NCBI GenBank assembly: GCA_025927655.1
Contig: JAICKY010000003.1
Coordinates: 1 to 52,131 of the forward strand
DNA: 52,131 nt
Reading direction: 5' to 3'
Origin: Candidatus Saccharimonadota bacterium
GTDB taxonomy: Bacteria > Patescibacteriota > Saccharimonadia > Saccharimonadales > UBA4665
Positions 44,720 through 51,281 of this stretch are shown in pieces. The position numbers and the translations under genes are program-made. Within the stretch, counting starts at the first letter, position 1. Each line of letters starts with the position of its first letter. The notes beneath the pieces are model-generated. The model was not told the origin of the DNA. It made no database searches and saw only the letters and a program-made list of their open reading frames with translations.

Positions 44720-45409
44720 TTATACCTTGACTGGGTTTGTTTTGCGTAACATCGCTGCTGCGAGTGACGAGAGCGAATCGATTACCGGCAACGAACTGTC
44801 TACGCCGATAAGCGGAAGTTCGGTGCAGCCGAGCAAGATAGCGTCTGCGCCGCGTTTTTGAAGTCGCAGTGCAATAGCGGTAAGCTGTGAACGTAAGCGC
44901 TCATGGTTCTCTCCGGCGATGACTCCGTGAATGATGTCGTTAAGCGTAGTAGTGTCCGATTTTGAAGGTAGTACTACGGCGATAGCTTGTTCAGCCAAGG
45001 CATTTTCGTATAGTTTTGTTTGTATGGTGTACGGTGATGCAAGCAGTCCCACCCGCTGAGATCGCTGCCGCACAATATCCGCCACGACTGCATCAATCAT
45101 TGATACGAAATTCTCGTCCTGAAGCGGCAGATCATCCAGCAAAAGGTGTGCCGTGTTGCATGCGAGACCAATTGCAGCAGCATCGCTAAGCGGTAATTGG
45201 GCGCAGGTTGCCCGAATAATCTGTACTGCATCTTGTATTCTTTCTTTGGACGCGATGAAGTCCGGTATCTGCATTGAAGCATGCAAAATAGCGGGGTATG
45301 CATCGGGGGTACCATCGTGAAATTGTCTCGACTGTTCGAGCAGGATTTCGTGGAGCCGCACAGAGGCCTGAGGCCCCATGCCACCAAGAATTATGAGCTG
45401 GTCATGCAT
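44720..45409 (-). CDS. Aspartate/glutamate racemase family protein
   Basis: A 229-aa racemase-fold protein. It begins IILGGMGPQASVRLHEILL; the two catalytic Cys lie in GLACNTAHLLL and LLGCTELPLIG. Members racemise Asp or Glu, or act on hydantoins; the GGMGP start favours the aspartate racemase type. It is 2 nt after the unknown gene and 11 nt before trpS. D-Asp could be used in peptidoglycan, but that is inference. Confidence 0.88.
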   Translation of the reverse strand: MHDQLIILGGMGPQASVRLHEILLEQSRQFHDGTPDAYPAILHASMQIPDFIASKERIQDAVQIIRATCAQLPLSDAAAIGLACNTAHLLLDDLPLQDENFVSMIDAVVADIVRQRSQRVGLLASPYTIQTKLYENALAEQAIAVVLPSKSDTTTLNDIIHGVIAGENHERLRSQLTAIALRLQKRGADAILLGCTELPLIGVDSSLPVIDSLSSLAAAMLRKTNPVKV

Positions 45410-45411
45410 GG

Positions 45412-46293
45412 CTATAGCCCTCTTTCATTACTAGTCTGCACAAAGTGAACTAAATCTCTGCGTGCGCCGGGATCGCCTACTGCATCCAGCTGGAGCGAAC
45501 TAAAATCGGCTTCGCCGAGCAGTGGTTCACCGCCTCGGGCTACAAAATATGGCGGTGTGAGGTGTTTAGTAAAGACCTGTGCTGTACTTATTAATGGCAT
45601 TTCATAGTCAAAAGCGGCACTACGCATAGCCATGCGGGCTAAGTAAAAAGTACGTTCCTGCTGGCACCCAATGCTTACAATGCGTTCTGCACAAGCTTGA
45701 GCAGGTCCCTGATTGTGAAGTGGCTCAAGCACTAGGGTGTCAGTATCTTGAAACGCGAAATGTGCGGATGCGTAGCGGGCAGGATTGCCACCATGCTTTG
45801 CGCCTTTGGCCAGTAATTTTTGCGTTATGTGCGGGTTCTGCCGTAAAGCCTGATCGGCAATCTCCGCAAAATGTTCAAGCTCCATGGGCGTGTCTTCGGC
45901 ATGTAGCACCCGATGTTCAAGTTCTGGATGGTGCCTGCCAATATGTGCACGTACCATGCCGCCAAGAGCCACTGTTTGCTTCTGGCATTGCGCTAGGTTT
46001 ACGTTGTTTATGGTGGCCCCTAGCCGATTAGCATGAACGATTTGGATTTGTTCATGAGGAATATGGCCGGCTATACGCAGGGCGCTATCGACGTATGTCA
46101 GCGCGCGTAGGGGTATACATTCGCTAGCGCCTAAAATTAAGCGCAGCACAGTACCCGTTCCGCGGGGACTATTTGCGGCTTCTCCCAGTGCTAGGATGTC
46201 ATCCTTACCCACTGATTCCACATATGCAGCAGGGTCAGCTAGCAGTTCGCGCCGTGTTTCATGTGCCAATCGATTGGCAAAATGTGTGTTCAT
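45412..46293 (-). CDS. Unknown protein, 293 aa, first full gene of the trpS operon
   Basis: I do not recognise this protein. It is soluble, rich in His (IGRHHPELEHRVLHAEDTP) and Gln, with no obvious catalytic motif. Segments such as ALTYVDSALRIAGHIPHEQI and QTVALGGMVRAHI look like a Rossmann-like alpha/beta core with possible nucleotide binding, which is a guess. AGGAAAA lies about 7 nt before the ATG. Gene spacing ties it to the racemase and trpS. A role in amino-acid metabolism is suggested only by these neighbours. Confidence 0.65.
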   Translation of the reverse strand: MNTHFANRLAHETRRELLADPAAYVESVGKDDILALGEAANSPRGTGTVLRLILGASECIPLRALTYVDSALRIAGHIPHEQIQIVHANRLGATINNVNLAQCQKQTVALGGMVRAHIGRHHPELEHRVLHAEDTPMELEHFAEIADQALRQNPHITQKLLAKGAKHGGNPARYASAHFAFQDTDTLVLEPLHNQGPAQACAERIVSIGCQQERTFYLARMAMRSAAFDYEMPLISTAQVFTKHLTPPYFVARGGEPLLGEADFSSLQLDAVGDPGARRDLVHFVQTSNERGL

Positions 46294-46318
46294 AAGTATT
46301 TTCCTGGTTACTTTTAAA

Positions 46319-46345
46319 ATCAGCTCTAGTTGGTGACGAGCTGAT
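46319..46345 (-). terminator. Second terminator-like hairpin (attenuator 2)
   Basis: On the minus strand ATCAGCTC and GAGCTGAT form an 8-bp stem with an 11-nt loop, followed by TTTT. The 5' strand begins at the stop codon of the second leader frame. It lies 26 nt before the unknown 293-aa gene. Confidence 0.65.
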
Positions 46346-46440
46346 CAGTATTTCCAGGGATTTCTAAGACACACAGAACAAGCCGCCACAGATACATGCC
46401 AGCTATACCAATTTTGTGCCAGTTGTGAAGATGTTTTCAT
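46345..46440 (-). CDS. Candidate leader peptide 2 with three Trp codons, 31 aa
   Basis: A short frame starting MKTSSQLAQNWYSWHVSV and ending RNPWKY. Trp at positions 11, 14 and 29 is a very high density for 31 residues. The TGA is the first base group of the terminator-like hairpin 2. There is no visible ribosome-binding site. Sequence similarity with leader 1 (AQN, a Trp codon, then GGCGGCT) suggests that the two leaders arose by tandem duplication. Confidence 0.5.
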   Translation of the reverse strand: MKTSSQLAQNWYSWHVSVAACSVCLRNPWKY

Positions 46441-46470
46441 GTTCAGAGTCAGTTGCTAAGTGGAGGTACT

Positions 46471-46496
46471 AAAAAACCGCCTGAGTGAAGGCGGCT
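46471..46496 (-). terminator. Terminator hairpin of attenuator 1
   Basis: On the minus strand CCGCCT, a 6-nt loop and AGGCGG are followed by TTTTTTAG. The 5' arm AGCCGCC (plus 46490-46496) can instead pair with GGCGGCT inside leader 1 (plus 46534-46540), a perfect 7-bp antiterminator. Confidence 0.75.
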
Positions 46497-46518
46497 ATGA
46501 AATCGAGATTGCTAAATG

Positions 46519-46587
46519 CTAGCGTGAATAATAAGCCGCCGGAGTGGAAGCCTGCCAATATGCGTTATTCTGCGCTTTGCTTGTCAT
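46519..46587 (-). CDS. Candidate leader peptide 1, 22 aa, leaderless
   Basis: A frame of 22 codons beginning MTSKAQNNAYWQAST, ending in two Tyr codons, Ser and Arg. The ATG lies 8 nt after a TATAAT box, so translation would start almost at the 5' end. The single Trp codon is 14 nt before the antiterminator strand GGCGGCT: a ribosome paused there would leave that strand free, while one at the stop codon would cover it. This geometry is as in classical trp attenuation. Confidence 0.55.
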   Translation of the reverse strand: MTSKAQNNAYWQASTPAAYYSR

Positions 46588-46595
46588 AAGACAGG

Positions 46596-46623
46596 ATTAT
46601 ATCACTAGCACCACAAAAAGCAA
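46596..46623 (-). promoter_or_regulatory. Promoter of the leader/trpS operon
   Basis: TTGCTT (46618-46623), 16 nt, TATAAT (46596-46601) on the minus strand. The -35 box overlaps the T-tract of the rpsI terminator. Confidence 0.7.
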
Positions 46624-46652
46624 AAAAGACTCCGGAAACCGGAGTCTTTTTT
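46622..46652. terminator. Terminator after rpsI
   Basis: GACTCCGG and CCGGAGTC pair around AAA, with T-runs on both strands. It ends the ribosomal protein transcript. Confidence 0.9.
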
Positions 46653-46674
46653 GCGCGTGTAATCGCAGGAGCGA

Positions 46675-47085
46675 CTAACGCTTCGTGAACTGGCGCTGCT
46701 TGCGTGCGCCCTTGAGTCCGAACTTCTTGCGTTCGCGCTCACGTGGGTCGCGTGAAAGCAGGTCTGCACGCTTCAGAGTTGCCTTGTAATCAGCGTTGAA
46801 CTCGATCAGCGCTTTGGCAATACCGAGGCTGATTGCATCTACTTGACCGGCGTGGCCGCCGCCACTGACAACAACAGATACGTCGTAATCAGTAACGGGT
46901 AGTTCCAGCGTAGTAAATGGCTTGTGCAGGTCGTTCAGCAGAGCCTTGCTGTCGGCGAGGTATTCGCTAACAGGCTTGCCGTTTACGACGATGTTGCCCT
47001 TCCCCTTTTGTACGCGGACACGAGCAGTAGCGCTCTTGCGGCGACCGAGAGCATAGTAGTAATGCGGTGCTTTGGTTTCAGCCAT
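46675..47085 (-). CDS. rpsI: Ribosomal protein uS9
   Basis: A 136-aa small-subunit protein: YYYALGRRKSATARVRVQKG, the conserved VSGGGHAGQVDAISLGIAKA and the basic end RKKFGLKGARKQRQFTKR. The start at 47085 is chosen since GGAGG lies 10 nt upstream; a start at 47112 would lie within the structured element. It follows rplM with copy 3 of element I in between. Confidence 0.97.
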   Translation of the reverse strand: MAETKAPHYYYALGRRKSATARVRVQKGKGNIVVNGKPVSEYLADSKALLNDLHKPFTTLELPVTDYDVSVVVSGGGHAGQVDAISLGIAKALIEFNADYKATLKRADLLSRDPRERERKKFGLKGARKQRQFTKR

Positions 47086-47099
47086 TATTTGCGCCTCCG

Positions 47100-47176
47100 G
47101 CTTATGAGACAAACCTGACGGTTTTTCTCATCGCGCAGGGCGTCGAATGAATCGCCGCTCTGGCTGCTCTTTTCCT
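47100..47176 (-). ncRNA. Structured RNA element, family I, copy 3 (between rplM and rpsI)
   Basis: Minus-strand AAGGAAAAGAGCAGCCAGA, a first hairpin with GGCG/CGCC closed by GCAG/CTGC, then CGCGATGAGA-A-AAACC/GGTTT-G-TCTCAT. It lies in the only long gap of the rplM-rpsI pair and ends just before the rpsI ribosome-binding site, so it could affect rpsI translation or mRNA processing. Over most of its length it is identical to copy 2. Confidence 0.7.
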
Positions 47177-47188
47177 TAAAAACAATCA

Positions 47189-47632
47189 TTATTTGCTTCC
47201 TTTCGTGACGGAAATTGCTTCCGGCTTCTGTGCTGCGTGGTTGTGCTCGGCACCTGCGTAGATCTTTAGGCGCGCTAAGCGGGGGTCACGCAGTTTGTTT
47301 ACCGGCAGCATACCGCGGACGGCGTCATAGATAGCGCGCTCAGGAGTGTTGGTAAGCACGTCCTTCAGGGCAGCTTCTTTTAGGCCACCTGGGTACCCGC
47401 TGTGGCGGTAGTACATTTTGTCTTCCATCTTGCTACCGGTCACTTTTGGTGTAGCAGCGTTGATGACGACAACAAAGTCGCCGCAGTCGATGTGCTGGGT
47501 AAACTGTGGTTTGCCCTTGCCGGTGAGCAAAGTAGCGATTTTGGTAGCTGTGCGGCCTAGTGGGGCTTCAGCAGCATAAATTACATACCACTTACTGGTA
47601 ACATCAGAGGGTTTTGCGCTGTAAGTAGTCAT
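47189..47632 (-). CDS. rplM: Ribosomal protein uL13
   Basis: A 147-aa large-subunit protein: KWYVIYAAEAPLGRTATKIA, QHIDCGDFVVVINAATPKVT, YRHSGYPGGLKEAALKDVL and RAIYDAVRGMLPVNKLRDPR are the conserved blocks. Start and rplQ stop share a base (TAATG), indicating coupled translation. rplM-rpsI order is the usual pair. Confidence 0.97.
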   Translation of the reverse strand: MTTYSAKPSDVTSKWYVIYAAEAPLGRTATKIATLLTGKGKPQFTQHIDCGDFVVVINAATPKVTGSKMEDKMYYRHSGYPGGLKEAALKDVLTNTPERAIYDAVRGMLPVNKLRDPRLARLKIYAGAEHNHAAQKPEAISVTKGSK

Positions 47633-48072
47633 TATTTGGTCTCCTTCGCAGGCTTCTCGGCCTTTGGAGCTTTTTCAGTCTTAGCAGCAGCCTTTGCAAC
47701 TGGTGCTTCCTTCAGGTCGTCAACAAAGCTGACCTGGGCCATTTCGGCGTTATCACCACGGCGAAACGTAGTACGCTTGATGCGGAAGTAACCACTGTTG
47801 CGGCCACCAAGCTTTGGTGCGAGCTCGTCGACCAGCTTGTGTGCGGTACTGACGGTCTGCAAACCGGAAAGCACCTGGCGACGGTTGTGCAGATCGCCCT
47901 TCTTGGCCTTAGTGATTAGCTTTTCGACATATGGTACGACAGCTTTTGCCTTTGGTAATGTAGTCTCAATTGATTCGTGAATGATGAGCGATTCAGCCAG
48001 GCCCTTTACTAGAGCCTCCCGCTGATCGCGTTCACGATGGAACTTAGTTCCTTTGTATCCGTGCCTGTGCAT
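47632..48072 (-). CDS. rplQ: Ribosomal protein bL17
   Basis: A 146-aa protein. HRHGYKGTKFHRERDQREAL and the LITKAKKGDLHNRRQVLS block are L17; the last 30 residues are an Ala/Lys/Glu/Pro-rich tail (AAAKTEKAPKAEKPAKETK). It follows rpoA by 2 nt, the conserved rpoA-rplQ pair. Confidence 0.97.
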   Translation of the reverse strand: MHRHGYKGTKFHRERDQREALVKGLAESLIIHESIETTLPKAKAVVPYVEKLITKAKKGDLHNRRQVLSGLQTVSTAHKLVDELAPKLGGRNSGYFRIKRTTFRRGDNAEMAQVSFVDDLKEAPVAKAAAKTEKAPKAEKPAKETK

Positions 48073-48074
48073 CT

Positions 48075-49019
48075 CTAGAGCTCCAATTCCGCCAATTTGT
48101 CTTTGACTTCGTCGAGTGCCTTGCTGCCAAAGCCCTTTAGGTCGCGCAGCTCACCGTCACTCAGAGAAAACAGGTCCTGAATGGTGTGGATATCGTTGTT
48201 GACCAGCGCGTTCGTGGTGCGGGCAGTCAAGTTCAGATCTTCGATAGAAGTGTTGAGCAGTGAGCTGTCATCGCTGGCAACACCGAGCATACCGCCTGGC
48301 GTGCTGGTTTCAGCAGCTTCCTGAGCTACCACACGAGTCTTACCGGCTAGTGCGGTGTACTGATTGACCAAGATAGCCGATGCTTCTTCGAAGGCGTCGC
48401 GCGGGGTGATAGTACCGTCGGTGTCGACAGTGATGCTCAGGCGGTCAAGGTCAGTAATCTGGCCGACGCGAGTCTTATCAACCTTGTACCGTACGCGAAG
48501 TACGGGGCTGAAGATAGTATCAAGCGCGATGAAATCGCTGCCCTTTTTGTTGGTGCTTTCTTCGATAGTGCGGTAGCCACGGCCGGTTTCGACAACGAGG
48601 TCGATAGTAAGTGTGGTTTTGTCGTCATCGATAGTTGCAATAGCCTGGTCGGTGTTAACAACTTCGACATCGGCGTTGCCCTGGATATCTTTACCGGTTA
48701 CAGCGCCCTTGCCTTTTTTAACGATACGCAGTGTTTGCGGTTCGTCACCATATACGCGGAAGCGTAGCTGTTTCAGGTTGAGCATGATGCCAACGATGTC
48801 CTCTTTGACACCTTTGACGGTGGTAAATTCGTGGGTTGCGCCATCAATCTTGAAGCTAGTTACGCCAGCACCGGCGATACTGCTGAGCAGCACGCGGCGG
48901 AGGCTGTTGCCGAGTGTCATACCGTAGCCGCTTTGCAGGGGTTCAATCACGAAGCTGCTGCTAGTGGCGCTGTGGTCATCTACGGCTACCAGTCCTGGGG
49001 TGTGAATCATTTTTGACAT
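48075..49019 (-). CDS. rpoA: RNA polymerase alpha subunit
   Basis: A 314-aa subunit with N-terminal dimerisation domain (FVIEPLQSGYGMTLGNSLRR, GAGVTSFKIDGATHEFTTVK) and the C-terminal DNA-binding domain (DLNLTARTTNALVNNDIHTI, LKGFGSKALDEVKDKL). Full length and typical. AAGGAC lies about 12 nt before the ATG. It follows rpsD by 25 nt in the alpha-operon order. Confidence 0.98.
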   Translation of the reverse strand: MSKMIHTPGLVAVDDHSATSSSFVIEPLQSGYGMTLGNSLRRVLLSSIAGAGVTSFKIDGATHEFTTVKGVKEDIVGIMLNLKQLRFRVYGDEPQTLRIVKKGKGAVTGKDIQGNADVEVVNTDQAIATIDDDKTTLTIDLVVETGRGYRTIEESTNKKGSDFIALDTIFSPVLRVRYKVDKTRVGQITDLDRLSITVDTDGTITPRDAFEEASAILVNQYTALAGKTRVVAQEAAETSTPGGMLGVASDDSSLLNTSIEDLNLTARTTNALVNNDIHTIQDLFSLSDGELRDLKGFGSKALDEVKDKLAELEL

Positions 49020-49044
49020 AGTGTTCTCGCTTTGTCCTTCCCTG

Positions 49045-49662
49045 TTAGCGTGAGTAATATTCGACGATTAACTGTTCATTGATTTCCGGCTCAGCGTCGT
49101 CGCGCAGAGGCAGATTGGTAACTTTCACGGCTACTTTCTTGCGGTCAACAGTAATCCAGCCAGGAACGGTCGATGGAGCAGGGCTCGTATCGTCTAGTTT
49201 CTTGAAGTATTCACTGTTTTTGCTGTGTTCGCGCAAGGTGATCTCATCGCCAATGCGGAGACGGATAGACGGGATGTCGACACGGCGGCCGTTCAGCATG
49301 AAGTGACCGTGGGTCACCAACTGGCGGGCAGCGCGGCGGCTTGGCGCGAAACCAGCGCGGTAGACTGCGTTGTCCAGGCGGGCTTCCAGGTACTGCAACA
49401 GTGCAGCGCCTGACTGACCCTTAGTACGGGAAGCTTCAGCCATCAGGTTGCTGAACTGCTTTTCAAGCAGGCCGTAGAGGCGCTTAACCTTCTGCTTTTC
49501 GCGAAGCTGGAGTGAGTACTGGCTGGCTTTGCTGCGAGCGCGGTAGTTTGGAGCCTGACCAGGCATGCTGGTGCGCTTCGCCAAGGCTTTATGAGCCTTG
49601 GGATGCAAGGCGTAACCTTCGCGGCGGGAAAGTTTAACAATAGATCGAGTATCTCGTGCCAT
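49045..49662 (-). CDS. rpsD: Ribosomal protein uS4, Cys-free form
   Basis: A 205-aa small-subunit protein with the S4 domain (YLEARLDNAVYRAGFAPSRR, QLVTHGHFMLNGRRVDIPS). The N-terminal zinc site of C+ S4 is absent; the whole protein has no Cys. S4 nucleates 30S assembly and in many bacteria represses its own operon. The SD sequence AAGGAGG is inside a hairpin that matches one upstream of rpsM. Confidence 0.97.
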   Translation of the reverse strand: MARDTRSIVKLSRREGYALHPKAHKALAKRTSMPGQAPNYRARSKASQYSLQLREKQKVKRLYGLLEKQFSNLMAEASRTKGQSGAALLQYLEARLDNAVYRAGFAPSRRAARQLVTHGHFMLNGRRVDIPSIRLRIGDEITLREHSKNSEYFKKLDDTSPAPSTVPGWITVDRKKVAVKVTNLPLRDDAEPEINEQLIVEYYSR

Positions 49663-49724
49663 GTTAGAAACCTCCTTCGGAGCTTACTAACACAGGGATC
49701 GTTTTCTGAAATGTCTTCGACATT
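49663..49724 (-). promoter_or_regulatory. SD-masking structured leader, family II, copy b (before rpsD)
   Basis: On the minus strand AATGTC-GAA-GACATT (49710-49724) is followed by TTCAGAAAACG, then GTTAG/CTAAC enclosing CTCC-GAA-GGAG (49663-49691). The GGAG is the rpsD ribosome-binding site. The same order occurs before rpsM with different but complementary outer pairs. It may respond to S4 or another ribosomal protein. Confidence 0.55.
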
Positions 49725-50121
49725 ATACCCTCCGTGCTTTCTTTGGGCGAACGCCACCATGTGGTACGCCAGTTACATCGGTAATGCTTTCAACCGTAAT
49801 GCCAGCGGTCTGCATGGCGCGGACAGCGGCATCGCGGCCGAGGCCAACACCTTTAATAAAGGCGTTAACTTTGCTCAGGCCGTACGTTTGCTTCGCAGCG
49901 TTAGCGGCCTTTTCGGCAGCGACTTGGGCGGCGTATGCAGTGCCTTTTTTGGAACCGCGGAAGCCGCAAGCGCCAGCGCTGGATGCTGCCAGTGCGCCAC
50001 CCTGGGCGTCGGTTAGCGTAACGATGGTGTTATTGAAAGTAGCCTGCACATGCAACTGACCAGCTGCAACGCTTCGCTTAGCTTTCTTTTTCTTGGTTGT
50101 GGTTGTAGGTGTATCTGCCAT
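49723..50121 (-). CDS. rpsK: Ribosomal protein uS11
   Basis: A 132-aa protein: GQLHVQATFNNTIVTLTDAQ, SSAGACGFRGSKKGTAYAAQ and GITVESITDVTGVPHGGVRP are the conserved blocks; the N-terminal 17 residues are a Thr/Lys-rich extension. It begins 8 nt after rpsM. Confidence 0.97.
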   Translation of the reverse strand: MADTPTTTTKKKKAKRSVAAGQLHVQATFNNTIVTLTDAQGGALAASSAGACGFRGSKKGTAYAAQVAAEKAANAAKQTYGLSKVNAFIKGVGLGRDAAVRAMQTAGITVESITDVTGVPHGGVRPKKARRV

Positions 50122-50129
50122 AGTCTTTC

Positions 50130-50516
50130 CTAAGTCTTGCTTGCTACTTTCTTAGCGGTACCACCCACAGTTGTCTTTTTGCCGCGACGTGTTCGGGCAT
50201 TGGTCTTGGTGCGTTGGCCATGGGCAGGAAGGTTCTGAGCGTGACGCAGGCCACGGTAAGCTTTGATGTCTTTCAAACGCTTAATGTTGCCGTTTACGAT
50301 ACGTTGCAATTCACCCTCTACGGTGTAGGTTTCGTTAATGAAATCCTGAATACGCGCGATTTCGGCATCTGTCAGGTCCTTAGTACGAACGGTCCGTTCG
50401 ACTTTGGCTGCTTCCAGAATGTCGTCAGCAGTCTTTGGGCCGATACCGTAGACGTAGGTTAATGCAACCCAGATCTGCTTCTCGGCGGGAATAGTTACTC
50501 CAGATATGCGGGCCAC
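50130..50516 (-). CDS. rpsM: Ribosomal protein uS13
   Basis: A 128-aa protein: ARISGVTIPAEKQIWVALTY, GIGPKTADDILEAAKV, YRGLRHAQNLPAHGQRTKTN are conserved. The GTG at 50516 is chosen because GGAGG lies 9 nt before it and the protein then starts M-ARISGV as in other S13; an ATG at 50525 directly abuts the GGAGG and is unlikely to be used. The SD lies in a hairpin. Confidence 0.96.
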   Translation of the reverse strand: MARISGVTIPAEKQIWVALTYVYGIGPKTADDILEAAKVERTVRTKDLTDAEIARIQDFINETYTVEGELQRIVNGNIKRLKDIKAYRGLRHAQNLPAHGQRTKTNARTRRGKKTTVGGTAKKVASKT

Positions 50517-50519
50517 GGC

Positions 50520-50587
50520 TAGCATCCTCCTTCGGAGGCTACTGCGCCCCCATGGTTTTCTTTGGCTGAAAATGTCTTCATCATTTT
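50520..50587 (-). promoter_or_regulatory. SD-masking structured leader, family II, copy a (before rpsM)
   Basis: On the minus strand AAAATG/CATTTT forms a hairpin (50569-50587), followed by TTCAGCCAAAGAAAACC, then TAGC/GCTA enclosing CCTCC-GAA-GGAGG (50520-50541). GGAGG is the rpsM ribosome-binding site. Compared with the rpsD copy, loop GAA and the inner stem are the same and the outer stem differs by compensating changes. Confidence 0.55.
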
Positions 50588-50703
50588 TAGCCCTGCCTCT
50601 GCTTGTGCTTCGGCTTAAATTTGTTAATAACGTAAAGACGGCCCTTGCGACGCACTATCTTGTCGTCGGGGCTGATCTTTTTGACGCTCGCACGCACTTT
50701 CAT
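50587..50703 (-). CDS. rpmJ: Ribosomal protein bL36, Cys-free form
   Basis: A 38-aa protein, [20 protein letters not shown] to [10 protein letters not shown], with the standard length. The three Cys and one His of zinc-binding L36 are replaced in part by Ser, Asp and Asn (KKIS, INKF). AAGGAG lies 11 nt before the ATG; an in-frame ATG at 50712 is a less likely start. infA-rpmJ-rpsM is the classical order. Confidence 0.96.
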   Translation of the reverse strand: MKVRASVKKISPDDKIVRRKGRLYVINKFKPKHKQRQG

Positions 50704-50816
50704 GCGGATCATTGCTCCTTTCGCAATAACACACTGCTGTTATTTTTTAATAAAAATTTTGTAGGTATTCTCTCGGAACGCTACAGTTTGCACTGTAAAC
50801 AATCTATCGAAAACGC

Positions 50817-51038
50817 CTATCCCTTGCGGTACGTAATTCTGCCCTTACTTAGATCGTAAGGAGTCAATTCTACAGTAACGCTATCGCCAGGTACGATTCG
50901 GATAAAATGCTTCCGCATCTTCCCGGCGACATGAGCTATAATCTGATGTCCGTTTTCAAGCTCTACTCGAAACTGAGTCCCTGGGAGGGTCTCGACGATA
51001 ACGCCTGTGAGTTCGATTACTTCTTTACTTCCAGCCAT
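50817..51038 (-). CDS. infA: Translation initiation factor IF-1
   Basis: A 73-aa OB-fold protein: [40 protein letters not shown] and [18 protein letters not shown]. It binds the 30S A site during initiation. A good promoter lies 87 nt upstream. The leader has two small hairpins (TCGAGC/GCTCGA and GTACC-GAA-GGATAC). The 50704-50816 gap to rpmJ holds an ACAGT/ACTGT hairpin. Confidence 0.98.
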   Translation of the reverse strand: MAGSKEVIELTGVIVETLPGTQFRVELENGHQIIAHVAGKMRKHFIRIVPGDSVTVELTPYDLSKGRITYRKG

Positions 51039-51124
51039 AGGTATATCTCTGATGTATCCTTCGGTACTCGGCAGATTCGAGCAAGCTCGATTATGCCTCC
51101 GTGCCTTAGATATAACAGAGGGTA

Positions 51125-51154
51125 ATTATAGCAGTATTTACAGCACCTTGTAAA
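51125..51154 (-). promoter_or_regulatory. Promoter of infA and the ribosomal protein cluster
   Basis: TTTACA (51149-51154), 18 nt, TATAAT (51125-51130) on the minus strand; predicted start near 51118. Confidence 0.75.
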
Positions 51155-51232
51155 GAGTAGTTACGTGCCGGATGTGTGTATCGCTAAAACTTTGTGTCAT
51201 TACGTGCAGTTTAGCAAACCTTGACGCCCGCC

Positions 51233-51263
51233 GCCAGCCTGGCAGTGGTACTGCCAGGCTGGC
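51233..51263. repeat. 13-bp perfect inverted repeat after the last gene
   Basis: GCCAGCCTGGCAG and CTGCCAGGCTGGC pair around TGGTA, 19 nt after the stop of the gene at 51282. It lacks a T-tract but is the only candidate transcription end for that gene. Confidence 0.65.
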
Positions 51264-51281
51264 TAACTCACTGAGCCCGGA

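Noticed and set aside
51039-51120. The infA leader hairpin with CCGAAGG looks like family II
   Set aside because: The GGA is too far from the start codon, and the first hairpin and linker of family II are missing.
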